From: Boudabousia tangfeifanii | GTDB lineage: Bacteria > Actinomycetota > Actinomycetes > Actinomycetales > Actinomycetaceae | Direction: 5' to 3' | DNA length: 64,000 nucleotides | Assembly (NCBI RefSeq): GCF_001856685.1 | Contig: NZ_CP017812.1 | Coordinates: forward strand, 1,612,001-1,676,000 | In this document: positions 51,967-62,052 of the stretch, one piece after another | Layout of the letters: every line of letters starts with the position of its first letter | Position numbering within the stretch: position 1 is the first letter of the stretch | Position numbers and translations under genes: made by a program | The notes under the pieces: model-generated | Told to the model about the DNA's origin: nothing | The model's database searches: none | Seen by the model: only the letters and a program-made list of their open reading frames with translations

Positions 51967-52257
51967 ATGACAACTTTTCAAGTAGATGCCAGCCAAATTA
52001 GTGCTGCTGGGGCAAACGCAGCAGCCACTGGGAATCGGATTAGAAGTGAAGTTGCTGGTATGCTGGCGCAACTTCACGCCTTAGAAGGTAACTGGCAAGG
52101 CGCCGCACAAATCTCTTTCAATCAGTGCGTAAATGAATGGCAAGCAGTTCAAGCTCAAGTAGATACTGCGTTGGAATCGCTAAGCCAGCGGCTATTGTTC
52201 GCTTCGCAAACCTATCAGCAAGCTGAAACGCAAGCACAAGCACTATTTGCTCACTAG
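51967..52257 (+). CDS. WXG100 family protein (EsxA-like)
   Basis: The 96-residue helical protein has the central WXG turn (NWQGAAQ, Trp43-Gly45) and a C-terminal YxxxE signal (YQQAE, residues 83-87) used by type VII secretion. Length is exactly that of the ESAT-6 family, which forms helical-hairpin dimers exported by EccC/YukB-type machinery. GAAAGGA lies 6-7 nt before the ATG. No partner Esx gene or secretion ATPase lies in the window, so it is an orphan gene whose exporter must be elsewhere. Confidence 0.9.
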   Translation: MTTFQVDASQISAAGANAAATGNRIRSEVAGMLAQLHALEGNWQGAAQISFNQCVNEWQAVQAQVDTALESLSQRLLFASQTYQQAETQAQALFAH

Positions 52258-52588
52258 CAGGGCCTGTATGCCCAAGTAAAAGAGTTGCGCTAGCGAGTAA
52301 GTCTTTTTAACGCTAACTCTTAGGGACTTGCCTACCGGTAAAAGAGATATTCGCTCTAGGTACGGCACTACCCAAAGCAATAGCTGATACCCACAAACTA
52401 AGCTCAAGTTGAAAAAATAAAGTAGACGAGGGTAGCTTCAGCTTTTGGGCATCATGATTTATTCGCTTTCGCGCACACTTCGCAAACAATCTGCATCTTA
52501 AAATACGACCTGAGGGACAAAAAGGGTGGGGCTAAGGATTTCTCCTTAGCCCCACCCTTTTAGGTTTAGCTAGCTACTAAGCTCAGGC
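52258..52588. other. Gene-free stretch after the WXG100 gene
   Basis: This 331-bp gap between convergent genes holds AAGAGTT/AACTCTT with an inner AGCG/CGCT pairing (52277-52321), a weak candidate terminator for the WXG100 gene, and the strong groEL terminator. The rest shows no open frame with a ribosome site. Confidence 0.5.
52520..52561 (-). terminator. Intrinsic terminator after groEL
   Basis: A perfect 19-bp inverted repeat (52520-52538 with 52543-52561) has a 4-nt loop. On the minus strand the stem ends in TTTT followed by TGTCCC. It lies 28 bp past the groEL stop. Confidence 0.88.
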
Positions 52589-54241
<1,653 letters not shown>

Positions 54242-54330
54242 TCAGTGGTTCCGCCATGCCCGCGACGGACGGTAGCTAGTGGAGCGTTCATTTCCCACTC
54301 CGCTAAATACCTCATATTGGAACCGATTGG

Positions 54331-54357
54331 TTATCACTCATAGGCTTTGAGTGCTAA
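54331..54357 (-). promoter_or_regulatory. CIRCE operator 1 (HrcA site)
   Basis: TTATCACTC and GAGTGCTAA are separated by 9 nt, matching the CIRCE consensus TTAGCACTC-N9-GAGTGCTAA with one changed base. It lies about 117 bp upstream of groEL. Confidence 0.88.
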
Positions 54358-54365
54358 CGTCAAGT

Positions 54366-54392
54366 TTGGCACTCTCCACCTAAGAGTGCAAA
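54366..54392 (-). promoter_or_regulatory. CIRCE operator 2 (HrcA site)
   Basis: TTGGCACTC and GAGTGCAAA are separated by 9 nt; the outer bases of each arm deviate from the consensus but remain paired. Only 8 bp separate it from operator 1. A TTGACG (54358-54363, minus) between the two is a possible -35 box, so repressor bound at either site would cover the promoter. Confidence 0.85.
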
Positions 54393-54434
54393 TCACTGCG
54401 GGACACCTCACCTGATGGCGAACAGGGAATAAAA

Positions 54435-55058
54435 CTACTCTTGGTAATCCTTACGCAAGAGGACGACAACGGTCTGCTTATCCTGCGCGGTGTTATCGAA
54501 CTTAACGTCCTTGATTCCCAAGGTTTCTGCCACCTTTTCAGCGGCAGGCTTGAGAGCCTCATCCGGGTAATAAACAACTGAAGTCTGCGATGCCCAACCA
54601 TTAGCATTGGTAGCTTCTGGAGCTTTGTAACCGGCTTCTTCCAGCTTCTTAGCGGTACGGCCAGCCAAACCGGCAACCTTCGCACCATTTAGCACCTGAA
54701 TCTTGACATCAGCCTTGTTAGGCTCTGGGCTCTTCTGCCCCTCTTCACCTTCAGGCGTGCCGAGGTTTTCACCTGGCTCGTTAGTGTCTGGTGGTGCTGG
54801 CGCTTCTTCAGTTTCCCCTTCGCCCTCGGCGGTAGAAACTTCGGTAGTGGTAGCTGCCGGTGGTTTTGAAGCAGATTCGTCAGAAGATCCGCCCGCGGTC
54901 ATTAGATACATGGCACCCCAAGCTAAGACTGGGACCGCTACGATCACAATCAAAAATGGGACTAGCCAACGCCACCAAGGCTCAGGGGCCCGGTGAACTC
55001 CACGTGGTGCAGAATCAATTACCTTGTCAAACTCATCTGGTTCATATTGCGTACTCAC
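54435..55058 (-). CDS. LytR_C domain membrane-anchored protein
   Basis: The 207-residue protein has a short cytosolic N-terminus, one membrane helix (about residues 31-53), a Pro/Glu/Thr-rich linker of about 60 residues, and a C-terminal LytR_C domain (VKIQVLNGAKVAGLAGRTAKKLEEAGY, TSVVYYPDE, VVVLLRKDY). This domain usually ends LytR-CpsA-Psr cell-wall ligases but here stands alone, as in mycobacterial CEI-type proteins. It probably acts at the cell wall. The GTG start has TAGTCT ending 6 nt before it and no ribosome site, so a leaderless mRNA is likely. Confidence 0.85.
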   Translation of the reverse strand: MSTQYEPDEFDKVIDSAPRGVHRAPEPWWRWLVPFLIVIVAVPVLAWGAMYLMTAGGSSDESASKPPAATTTEVSTAEGEGETEEAPAPPDTNEPGENLGTPEGEEGQKSPEPNKADVKIQVLNGAKVAGLAGRTAKKLEEAGYKAPEATNANGWASQTSVVYYPDEALKPAAEKVAETLGIKDVKFDNTAQDKQTVVVLLRKDYQE

Positions 55059-55140
55059 GTCACCAGACTAGAGGAAAACTTTGCTATTGGCGCTTTAAGC
55101 CCTAGGTGTGTCTAAGTTAGAAAGGCATTAAACTAACCTC

Positions 55141-55815
55141 ATGGCTGATTTTCCTCCCTTAACTTTGGACCAAATGGCACCCGATTGGGCACAAGCAATG
55201 GCTCCGCAAGCTCCCTTGCTTGCCCGGATTAATCAAGAGCTTGCCCAGCTTCCTCAGCCTTTCCTGCCCACCCCAGAGAATGTTTTTAATGCCTTTTGCT
55301 ACCCGATGAGTGAAGTGAAAGTCTTGATCTTGGGACAAGATCCCTATCCCACACCTGGAGATGCCATGGGGCTGTCTTTCTCAGTCTCTCCAACTTCTGC
55401 CCTGCCTCGTTCCTTGCGAAACATTTATCGTGAGCTCGAGGACGACCTGGGGATTCCGCCCGCGACTAATGGCGATCTAAGGCCTTGGTGTCAACAAGGC
55501 GTTATGCTCCTCAACCGAGTTCTAACCGTTACCCCGGGAGAGCCAGCCTCACACCAAAAGCTTGGCTGGGAAGAGTTCACTGCCGCTGCGATTAGCGCAC
55601 TAGTTGCGCGACAAAAACCGCTAGTAGCCATCCTTTGGGGCAAAGCTGCCCAGAGTGCTACCCCGCTACTTGGCCAAACACCAATTATTGCCAGTGCACA
55701 CCCTTCTCCCCTTTCTGCCTCTCGCGGTTTCTTTGGCTCAAAGCCTTTTAGCCGCGCTAATGCTGCCTTGGTAGCACAAGGACAAACCGAAATCGATTGG
55801 AGACTACCGGCATGA
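55141..55815 (+). CDS. ung: Uracil-DNA glycosylase
   Basis: The 224-residue family 1 UDG removes uracil from DNA. Motifs are [20 protein letters not shown] with the catalytic aspartate, the asparagine site in [11 protein letters not shown] and the leucine-intercalation loop [25 protein letters not shown] (55129-55134) ends 6 nt before the ATG and there is no Shine-Dalgarno site, so the transcript is probably leaderless. It overlaps the downstream fusion gene by 4 bp. Confidence 0.95.
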   Translation: MADFPPLTLDQMAPDWAQAMAPQAPLLARINQELAQLPQPFLPTPENVFNAFCYPMSEVKVLILGQDPYPTPGDAMGLSFSVSPTSALPRSLRNIYRELEDDLGIPPATNGDLRPWCQQGVMLLNRVLTVTPGEPASHQKLGWEEFTAAAISALVARQKPLVAILWGKAAQSATPLLGQTPIIASAHPSPLSASRGFFGSKPFSRANAALVAQGQTEIDWRLPA

Positions 55816-57323
55816 CTCCCCGCAATCAAAAACCTCTTGATTTAAGTCAAATTGGCACTTATGTAGCCATTGGCGACTCCTTTTCCGAAGGGATGTGCGA
55901 TCCCTACCCCAACGGGGAATATCGGGGCTGGACTGATCGCCTTGCCGGGAAACTGAGCTACTTGCGGGTAGAAGCTGGCCTTTGCAAACTCAAGTACGCC
56001 AACTTGGCGATTCGTGGTCGGCTAATCAAACCGATTTTGGCTGAACAATTTGGCGCCGCCCTCGAAATGAAACCCGACTTACTATCACTAGTTGGGGGCG
56101 GGAATGATCTACTTCGTCCTGGCTCTGACCCAGATACCGTTGCCGATGGACTGGAGAAGGCGGTGCGGATTGCTACCCAGCGCGGCATTAAGGTGCTACT
56201 TGCGACCTCTTCAAACTCGCGCGATGGCGGTCTAATTGCCAAAACTCGCGGCCCTAATGGCATTCTCAATAGCTACATTTGGTCGATTGCTTCCCGCTAT
56301 GGCTGTGCCGTTTTGGACCTGTGGGGTATGCAGGCTTTGCGGACATGGCCAGCTTGGGCCCCAGATCGCATCCATTTGACTCCCGCTGGCCACGAGCTGG
56401 TTGCGCGGGCCGCCCTCGACGCCCTCGGTCTGCCGATTGTAACCGTGGGCGACCGAGAAAACTGGGGCGGGGTGGATTTGCCGACCGAGGGCGCTCCGTG
56501 GGAAATCGTGCCCGCTGGCTGGCAGGAAGTAAACAAGAGTTTGTCGGACAATGTGGAATGGGCTCGCAATGACTTCTGGCCTTGGATTGTACGACATGCC
56601 AAAGGTCGTTCCTCGGGCGATGGACGTACCCCGAAATGGCCGAGCCTAACCAGTGTTCCCGCGGAAGGTTTGAGCGAACCGCTACAAACTTCTTGGGCTG
56701 AAAGTAGCCATGATTTCAATGAGCTGGCCAAAGTTTGGGACCAAGCGGATCATCGTCAGCGTCGCGCTGAACAAGTCGCTCAAGCTATGAAGGATTCACT
56801 ACCAGCAGGTGGTTCCATCTGGGAATTTGGGGCCGGCACTGGACTGCTCGGTTTCAACCTGCTCCCCCACGGCAATGAACTGGTGTTGACCGATGCCGCA
56901 GCTGGCATGTGTGAACAGGCTAAAGCAAAGGCCGAACAGCACCCTCAGGGTTCGAAGGTTCGCGTAGAGCAGCTTTCGTTGGGCACCGAGGCAGACGATG
57001 CCGGCGTAGCCAAGTTCGCCGGACAGGCTGATCGAGTAGTTAGCTTGTTGGCCATGCACCATCTTGATTCTATCCCCACTCTATTGCGTCAGGTTAATAC
57101 TTTGTTGGCGCCTGGTGGTTACTTGGCTCTTTCCGACCTCGATGAGGAAGATGGCAGCTACCATGCCCCTAAGCAAGTGCCGCATAATGGCTTCAATCGG
57201 GACCAGTTGACCGAGGATTTACAAGCTGCTGGCTTTGGCGAGATCAAGTTCCAGACAGTGTATGAGCATGAAAAGCGCGGTCGCCTCTACACCATGTTTT
57301 TGGTGACAGCCAAGAAGCTCTGA
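55812..57323 (+). CDS. SGNH hydrolase - SAM methyltransferase fusion
   Basis: The 503-residue cytosolic protein has two domains. Residues about 13-205 are an SGNH/GDSL hydrolase: block [10 protein letters not shown] (Ser23), block [11 protein letters not shown] (Asn98) and block [13 protein letters not shown] (Asp185, His188). Residues about 215-275 are the usual C-terminal part of actinobacterial intracellular SGNH proteins, ending [14 protein letters not shown] ([14 protein letters not shown]). Residues about 300-503 are a class I methyltransferase with motif [14 protein letters not shown], acidic strand-2 end [10 protein letters not shown], and [18 protein letters not shown]. The ATG overlaps the ung stop (ATGA). 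The substrate of either domain is unknown. No frameshift separates the halves. Confidence 0.85.
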   Translation: MTPRNQKPLDLSQIGTYVAIGDSFSEGMCDPYPNGEYRGWTDRLAGKLSYLRVEAGLCKLKYANLAIRGRLIKPILAEQFGAALEMKPDLLSLVGGGNDLLRPGSDPDTVADGLEKAVRIATQRGIKVLLATSSNSRDGGLIAKTRGPNGILNSYIWSIASRYGCAVLDLWGMQALRTWPAWAPDRIHLTPAGHELVARAALDALGLPIVTVGDRENWGGVDLPTEGAPWEIVPAGWQEVNKSLSDNVEWARNDFWPWIVRHAKGRSSGDGRTPKWPSLTSVPAEGLSEPLQTSWAESSHDFNELAKVWDQADHRQRRAEQVAQAMKDSLPAGGSIWEFGAGTGLLGFNLLPHGNELVLTDAAAGMCEQAKAKAEQHPQGSKVRVEQLSLGTEADDAGVAKFAGQADRVVSLLAMHHLDSIPTLLRQVNTLLAPGGYLALSDLDEEDGSYHAPKQVPHNGFNRDQLTEDLQAAGFGEIKFQTVYEHEKRGRLYTMFLVTAKKL

Positions 57324-57329
57324 AGCCCG

Positions 57330-58943
57330 CTAGGACCAAACCACTGCTAGTTTGGCCTTTTGCGGGTCATCTCCCAACAGACCAAGCAGGGCATCGGGCT
57401 CTCCGCGGCGATACACCTTGCCCTGCTTGAGTACTACCATCCAGTGGGCTAGTTCTAAAACGTCTTGGGAGTGGTGGGTTACCAGGACGGTCGTGGCTTT
57501 AAGGGCAGCCAAAACTTCCTTCAATAGCTGGCGAGCTTGCTTGGCTGCATCCTCATCCAAAGCTGACAGAGGTTCATCCAACAGCACGATTTCGGGGGCA
57601 CCAGCTGCTAGCCTCGCGATGGCAACTCGTTGCTTTTCGCCCCCAGATAGTTGGCTGGGGTATCGCTTTGCCAAATGGGAAGTGCCCACGGCGGCCAACG
57701 CTTGAGCCGCGCGTTCCGCACGTGCTGCTCGGTTCAGGTTCGGGTGGCTAAAGCGAAGTGCGAACTCGATGTTGGTTTGGTTGGTAAAGTGTGGGAAAAG
57801 CACAGGTTTCTGCTCTAGAATACCCACTTTTTTCAAGCCGAGGTCGACTTGCCCATCATAGCCAAGGGTGCCAGATAGAACCGAGAGCAGGGTGGACTTA
57901 CCTGAGCCATTTGGGCCGACTAGCGCGGTTGTTTGCCCCGCAGGGAAGGTGGTATCGATTGTTACCTTGCGTTCTGGCACTTGAGCTTGCACCCTGATTT
58001 GGGGGCCGGTCTTGCTATCGGCTAGTTTTTCCGCTAACTGCCGGACAGCTTCGGTTTGGGCAGCGAGCTTGACAGTATCGGATTCAGGGTTAGCAGGTCG
58101 TTTATCTCGATGCTCTTCGGTTTGCCATTTCGCGGACTTGCCGATGAACTGCGCGAAAACGGCCAAAGCAATCGCCAGAATGATTAGCACCAAGGAAAGA
58201 GCTAAGGCTTGCCCGGTATCGTCCTCGCGAAGTAAATAAATATCGAGCGGAATCGTGCGAGTGACCCCTTGTAAGGAGCCGGCGAAAGTTAGGGTCGCTC
58301 CGAACTCACCGAGGGCGCGAGCAAAAGCCAAGGCAGCCGCGGAAGCTAGGGCGGGGCGCACCAACGGCATCGTAATTTGCCAAAAAATGGTGTTGGAAGG
58401 CGCCCCTAGGATGCGTGCTTGCCGTTCGTATTTGTGCCCGCTAGCACGCAGAGCCGATTCGAAAGAGGCAAAGAAAAATGGCAGAGAAATGAAAGTTTGC
58501 GCAATCACTACCGCGACCGAGGTGAAAGCGATACGCCAACCAAACAGATCGAGATATTGGCCAAGGAGCCCGTAACGACCCCAAGTTTGCAGTAGGACGA
58601 GGCCGGCCACCACGGGCGGCAACACCATCGGCAGGCGCAATACCCCGCGAGTGAGACGGGCCAGCTTTGCCTGCCAGGGACCGTACTGGTCTTCTCTAGA
58701 GCACCACAGGGAGAGCGGAGCTCCAAAAATCACACAAAGTAGGGTGGCAACTGAACAGGTCCAGACTGAAAGCCAAAGCGCGTCGATCGAGGCGGGAGCC
58801 GTAATTAGCTCCCCGATTTCGAGCCAAGGTAGACGCCATAGCAGCGCCCAGATTGGGATTACTAGAAAGAGAACGGCGATGGCTGCGAATGGATACATCC
58901 AGTTCGGAATCGCCCGGTGAGTTTTCGGTTCGTGCCTAGTCAC
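57330..58943 (-). CDS. modBC: Fused molybdate ABC permease-ATPase (ModBC)
   Basis: The 537-residue protein joins a ModB-type permease (six helices, EAA-like loop SALRASGHKYERQARILGA, residues 1 to about 270) to an ABC ATPase (Walker A GPNGSGKST, signature LSGGEKQRVAIARLAAGAPE, Walker B IVLLDEPLSALD). The C-terminal molybdate-binding TOBE domain of classical ModC is missing. It takes up molybdate delivered by ModA, whose gene lies 48 bp upstream on the same strand. GTG 58943 has AAGGAG upstream. Confidence 0.9.
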   Translation of the reverse strand: MTRHEPKTHRAIPNWMYPFAAIAVLFLVIPIWALLWRLPWLEIGELITAPASIDALWLSVWTCSVATLLCVIFGAPLSLWCSREDQYGPWQAKLARLTRGVLRLPMVLPPVVAGLVLLQTWGRYGLLGQYLDLFGWRIAFTSVAVVIAQTFISLPFFFASFESALRASGHKYERQARILGAPSNTIFWQITMPLVRPALASAAALAFARALGEFGATLTFAGSLQGVTRTIPLDIYLLREDDTGQALALSLVLIILAIALAVFAQFIGKSAKWQTEEHRDKRPANPESDTVKLAAQTEAVRQLAEKLADSKTGPQIRVQAQVPERKVTIDTTFPAGQTTALVGPNGSGKSTLLSVLSGTLGYDGQVDLGLKKVGILEQKPVLFPHFTNQTNIEFALRFSHPNLNRAARAERAAQALAAVGTSHLAKRYPSQLSGGEKQRVAIARLAAGAPEIVLLDEPLSALDEDAAKQARQLLKEVLAALKATTVLVTHHSQDVLELAHWMVVLKQGKVYRRGEPDALLGLLGDDPQKAKLAVVWS

Positions 58944-58991
58944 TCGTTTCTCCTTGCCAGTTTTGGCTTTCAGTCTGACCTATTGGTTAGC

Positions 58992-59777
58992 TCAGGGCTT
59001 CATGAAGCCGGCTTTTTCCAAGAGGGCTTGGCCAGCTTCGGACTGAACTGCCGCGAGGAAGTCAGCGGCCAACTTGGCCTGCTTCGAATCCTTCACGACT
59101 GCGATTGGGTACTTGTTGACGATCTTGTCCGCTGCCGGAACGTCAATAACCTCTACGTTCTTGGCGGAAGCAGCATCGGTCTTGTAGACCAAGCCGGCGT
59201 CAGCGTCACCGGATTCAACCTTGGCGCGGACGTCAGTAACCTTATTTTCTTCCGAGGCCGGGTGCAGGGTGACACCGGCAGCTTCTTCTAGCTTCTTGGT
59301 GGCCGAACCGCAAGGAACGCGTTCTTGGCAAACGACCAAGCGAGCCTTATCGAGGGAGGCATCCAAACCGGTGACCTTTGCTGGGTTGCCCTTCGGCACA
59401 ATCAAAGTCAGGGTGTTAGCAGTGAAGTCTTCCGGAGTATCGACGAGTTCGGACTCGATGGCCTTCTTCATTACCTTCTGGTTAGCGGTGGCCAAAACGT
59501 CTGCAGGTGCCCCCGCCTTCAACTGGTCGAACAAAGTCGAAGAACCTTCGAAAGCGAACTTTACTTCTACGTTTGGATGGTCCTTGGCAAAAACTTCATC
59601 ATTGATTTGCTGGAAGACCTGGTGCAAGGAGGCAGCCGCAAACACAGTTAGCGTAGCTTTCTCGCCCTCGGGACTGGTAGCAGTGGAGTTAGCTGAAGTA
59701 CCACTGGAACCACAAGCTGATAGTGGAGCAGCTAGGGCCACGATGCTGGCCGCAGCCAGACCTTTACGCAAGTTCAT
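58992..59777 (-). CDS. modA: Molybdate-binding lipoprotein
   Basis: The 261-residue protein has a lipoprotein signal (basic LRKG, hydrophobic core, lipobox LSAC) and a ModA domain: TVFAAASLHQVF, FAFEGSSTLFDQLKAGAPADVLATA, ARLVVCQERVPCG and DADAGLVYKTDA. It captures molybdate outside the membrane for ModBC. GGAAGGAA precedes the ATG. The nearby nar operon needs molybdenum cofactor, which explains the location. Its first 14 bp overlap the end of the regulator gene. Confidence 0.92.
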   Translation of the reverse strand: MNLRKGLAAASIVALAAPLSACGSSGTSANSTATSPEGEKATLTVFAAASLHQVFQQINDEVFAKDHPNVEVKFAFEGSSTLFDQLKAGAPADVLATANQKVMKKAIESELVDTPEDFTANTLTLIVPKGNPAKVTGLDASLDKARLVVCQERVPCGSATKKLEEAAGVTLHPASEENKVTDVRAKVESGDADAGLVYKTDAASAKNVEVIDVPAADKIVNKYPIAVVKDSKQAKLAADFLAAVQSEAGQALLEKAGFMKP

Positions 59778-60543
59778 TTACAAGTTCCTTCCTAGGTAAT
59801 CCCGGCATGGTTAAAGCCGAGGCCGTAGTCGTGTTGTCATGCAACTGCAGTATACAGTTATGTTGTTGCGGATTTGCAATTAAAGTGGCCCTAATCCTAC
59901 CATGTGAGACGACTTTCAAAATCTCGTCGATCAAACCCCAGTGTAGATTCAACTGGTAAAGATCGACTTCTTCTCCCTGATCCCAAACTGGACAGGTAAG
60001 CAAGACCATTTCGCGCGGTTTACTGGTGCTGCGCGCGGTAAAACCAAGTGATGAAAGGAAGACTCGCACTTTGGTTAAATGCAGTTCTAGCTGCATCCGA
60101 GGCGAGTCGGGATCAAATTGTGCGTGAGTAGGAAGAGTGTGCGCGGCAAAGAGCTCTTGGGCCCACTCGCGACCAAAATCTTCAGCCAATTCTTGAATTT
60201 CGATACCGCGGCGCACCAGCACCTTCCGGACAGCGGAAGAGCGGAAACGTGCCAAGTTATCGAGAGATTCGAAAGAGGCTGGGATTGAGGGTTCGTATAA
60301 CCAGGTGGGACGTCCTCGTCCCCCCGTTTTTTCGGCAGTACGTTTTACTTGACCATTTTCGACTAAGACTTCTAGGTGGTCACGTAAAGAGTTGGGGTGA
60401 ATATCAGTTAGCTCGGAAAGCTTACTAATGGTAATCGGACGCAGTTCTGATGAAAGTACATTAAGCACTTGATACTGCGTGGGTGTTAATGAAGCCAATT
60501 GCCGCATTGCCGAGGCTGCGGAATTGATTACCGTTTCAGTCAT
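59764..60543 (-). CDS. Winged-helix regulator between nar and mod genes
   Basis: The 259-residue protein has an N-terminal ArsR/MarR-like winged helix (TISKLSELTDIHPNSLRDHLEVLVENGQV) with a GGRGRPTWLYEP wing. The C-terminal domain follows the COG2345/SufR-like pattern with potential metal or Fe-S ligands: Cys184 in LLTCPVWD, His201 in LNLHWGL and Cys230 in QQHNCILQL. One usual cysteine before the histidine is absent. Its stop lies inside modA and it follows narI on the same strand, so it may be part of a narGHJI-regulator-mod transcript. It plausibly couples oxygen, Fe-S or molybdenum status to nitrate respiration. AAGGAACAGGA precedes the ATG. Confidence 0.75.
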   Translation of the reverse strand: MTETVINSAASAMRQLASLTPTQYQVLNVLSSELRPITISKLSELTDIHPNSLRDHLEVLVENGQVKRTAEKTGGRGRPTWLYEPSIPASFESLDNLARFRSSAVRKVLVRRGIEIQELAEDFGREWAQELFAAHTLPTHAQFDPDSPRMQLELHLTKVRVFLSSLGFTARSTSKPREMVLLTCPVWDQGEEVDLYQLNLHWGLIDEILKVVSHGRIRATLIANPQQHNCILQLHDNTTTASALTMPGLPRKELVNELA

Positions 60544-60596
60544 TCCTGTTCCTTAAACCAAAAGGCTTATTGCTGATATTCACCCCAACTTTGGGA

Positions 60597-61376
60597 TCAC
60601 GCCCCAGAAGGACGAGCTCCCCCAGTGTAATAGTCATCGCTAGAGTGGTCTACTTTCTTCCAACCGCGTGCAGGCTTAGCAGCACCAGTGGCTGCTTCGC
60701 GCGAACGGTACACCACGTATGGACGGGTGGGGTAACCGATCGGAGCGGAAAGCACGTGTACGAGGCGAGTGAAAGGCCAAACCGCGAAGAGCAGTAGGCC
60801 GGCAATGACGTGCAACTTGAAAGTCAATGGCACGTTTGCCATGAGCGCAGGATCTGGCTGGAAGTAAAAGATCGAGCGGAACCATGGGCCAATGGTTTCA
60901 CGATAGTCGTAGCCGCCAGCTTCCCCAAATACCTGGTTAACCAAGGTAGCGGTGGTGCCCAAGCAGATGGCAATGAGCAACATGATGTACATGAAAACGT
61001 CGTTGCGGCTGGTGGATAGACGTACCGACTTGATAACGAAGCGACGGTAGAGCAAGCCGATTAGACCGAGGACGGTCATCAAAGCAGCCACCGAACCACC
61101 GATGGTAGCCACGAGGTGGTAGGAATGCTCGCTAATCCCGAGGGCGTTAGTCATTGCCTTGGGGAAAACCAAACCCATGACGTGTCCCAAACCGACAAAG
61201 ATAATGCCGAGGTGGAACAGCGGGGAGGATAGGCGTAGTAGCTTCGATTCGTAAATCTGGCTGGAGCGCGAAGTCCAACCGTACTGGTCAGTCTTCCAGC
61301 GCCAGATCATGCCCCCAATCAACAGGGCGAAGGAAATGTAGGGTAGGGCTACCCATAAGAAAAAGTCCATTTTCAT
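60597..61376 (-). CDS. narI: Respiratory nitrate reductase gamma subunit
   Basis: The 259-residue membrane cytochrome b subunit oxidises menaquinol and passes electrons to NarH. Five predicted helices carry heme-ligand histidines in SSPLFHLGIIFVGLGHVMG and in FKLHVIAGLLLF / TRLVHVLS. The frame is open further upstream, but ATG 61376 overlaps the narJ stop (ATGA) and gives the correct N-terminus (MDFFLWVALPYI). Last structural gene of the nar operon. Confidence 0.95.
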   Translation of the reverse strand: MKMDFFLWVALPYISFALLIGGMIWRWKTDQYGWTSRSSQIYESKLLRLSSPLFHLGIIFVGLGHVMGLVFPKAMTNALGISEHSYHLVATIGGSVAALMTVLGLIGLLYRRFVIKSVRLSTSRNDVFMYIMLLIAICLGTTATLVNQVFGEAGGYDYRETIGPWFRSIFYFQPDPALMANVPLTFKLHVIAGLLLFAVWPFTRLVHVLSAPIGYPTRPYVVYRSREAATGAAKPARGWKKVDHSSDDYYTGGARPSGA

Positions 61377-62050
61377 ACTCCAGGGATTGAGGTCGGGAAG
61401 GGAAGCTCGCCGGTCCCGACGAGTTCGGCTGGCGGTCCTTGACGAATGAGCTTTTGGTAGAGCTCCATGGTTTCGTCGGGGATGGGGCCAAGCACAGCAC
61501 ACACGTTTTCCACGAGGGCGGTCCACGGTGAAGAGAGCTGTCCGAGGGCGGCTCGCAACACTTCAAGACCTTCACGGTATGCCGGCAAAAGTGCCTGTAC
61601 TGCCGGATCGTCGGAGCGTGCGCTTAGTTCCAAAACAATGGGCAGATAGTCGGGTAGTTCAGAACCGGTTAGTTCGAAGCCCGCCGCTTTGAGCAACTCT
61701 TGGAAAGTGAGTAGAGCTGCCCCACGGGTACGGGTATCCCCTACCGCGTAGTAGGTCAAGTAGGGGGCGCAGCGTCGTTTTTGGTCGAAGGTTTCCACGT
61801 AGGCGGATTCGACCTCGGTGCGGGTTTGACCCTGCGCCCAGTCGCAGAAAGCGACGAAACGGTCGGCTAGTGCCAACGGCAATTCGTCAATGCTTTCGCG
61901 AACGGTGGCTAGCCGCTGCTCGAAATCCTCACCGGGATAGTCGAGCAGCAGGCTGGCCGCCATGTAAACAATGGTGCGCTGGCTATCCGTCACCTCTACG
62001 GGAGGTACCGGCTGAGCTGGTGCGCGACGTACAAAGTTAACCTGACTCAT
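61373..62050 (-). CDS. narJ: Nitrate reductase assembly chaperone
   Basis: The 225-residue all-helical protein of the NarJ/DmsD chaperone family helps insert molybdenum cofactor into NarG before membrane attachment. Recognisable parts are MAASLLLDYPGEDFEQRL, YVETFDQKRRCAPYLTYY and LPDYLPIVLELSA. It starts 2 bp after the narH stop. A poorly conserved C-terminal tail is normal for the family. Confidence 0.93.
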   Translation of the reverse strand: MSQVNFVRRAPAQPVPPVEVTDSQRTIVYMAASLLLDYPGEDFEQRLATVRESIDELPLALADRFVAFCDWAQGQTRTEVESAYVETFDQKRRCAPYLTYYAVGDTRTRGAALLTFQELLKAAGFELTGSELPDYLPIVLELSARSDDPAVQALLPAYREGLEVLRAALGQLSSPWTALVENVCAVLGPIPDETMELYQKLIRQGPPAELVGTGELPFPTSIPGV

Positions 62051-62052
62051 GG

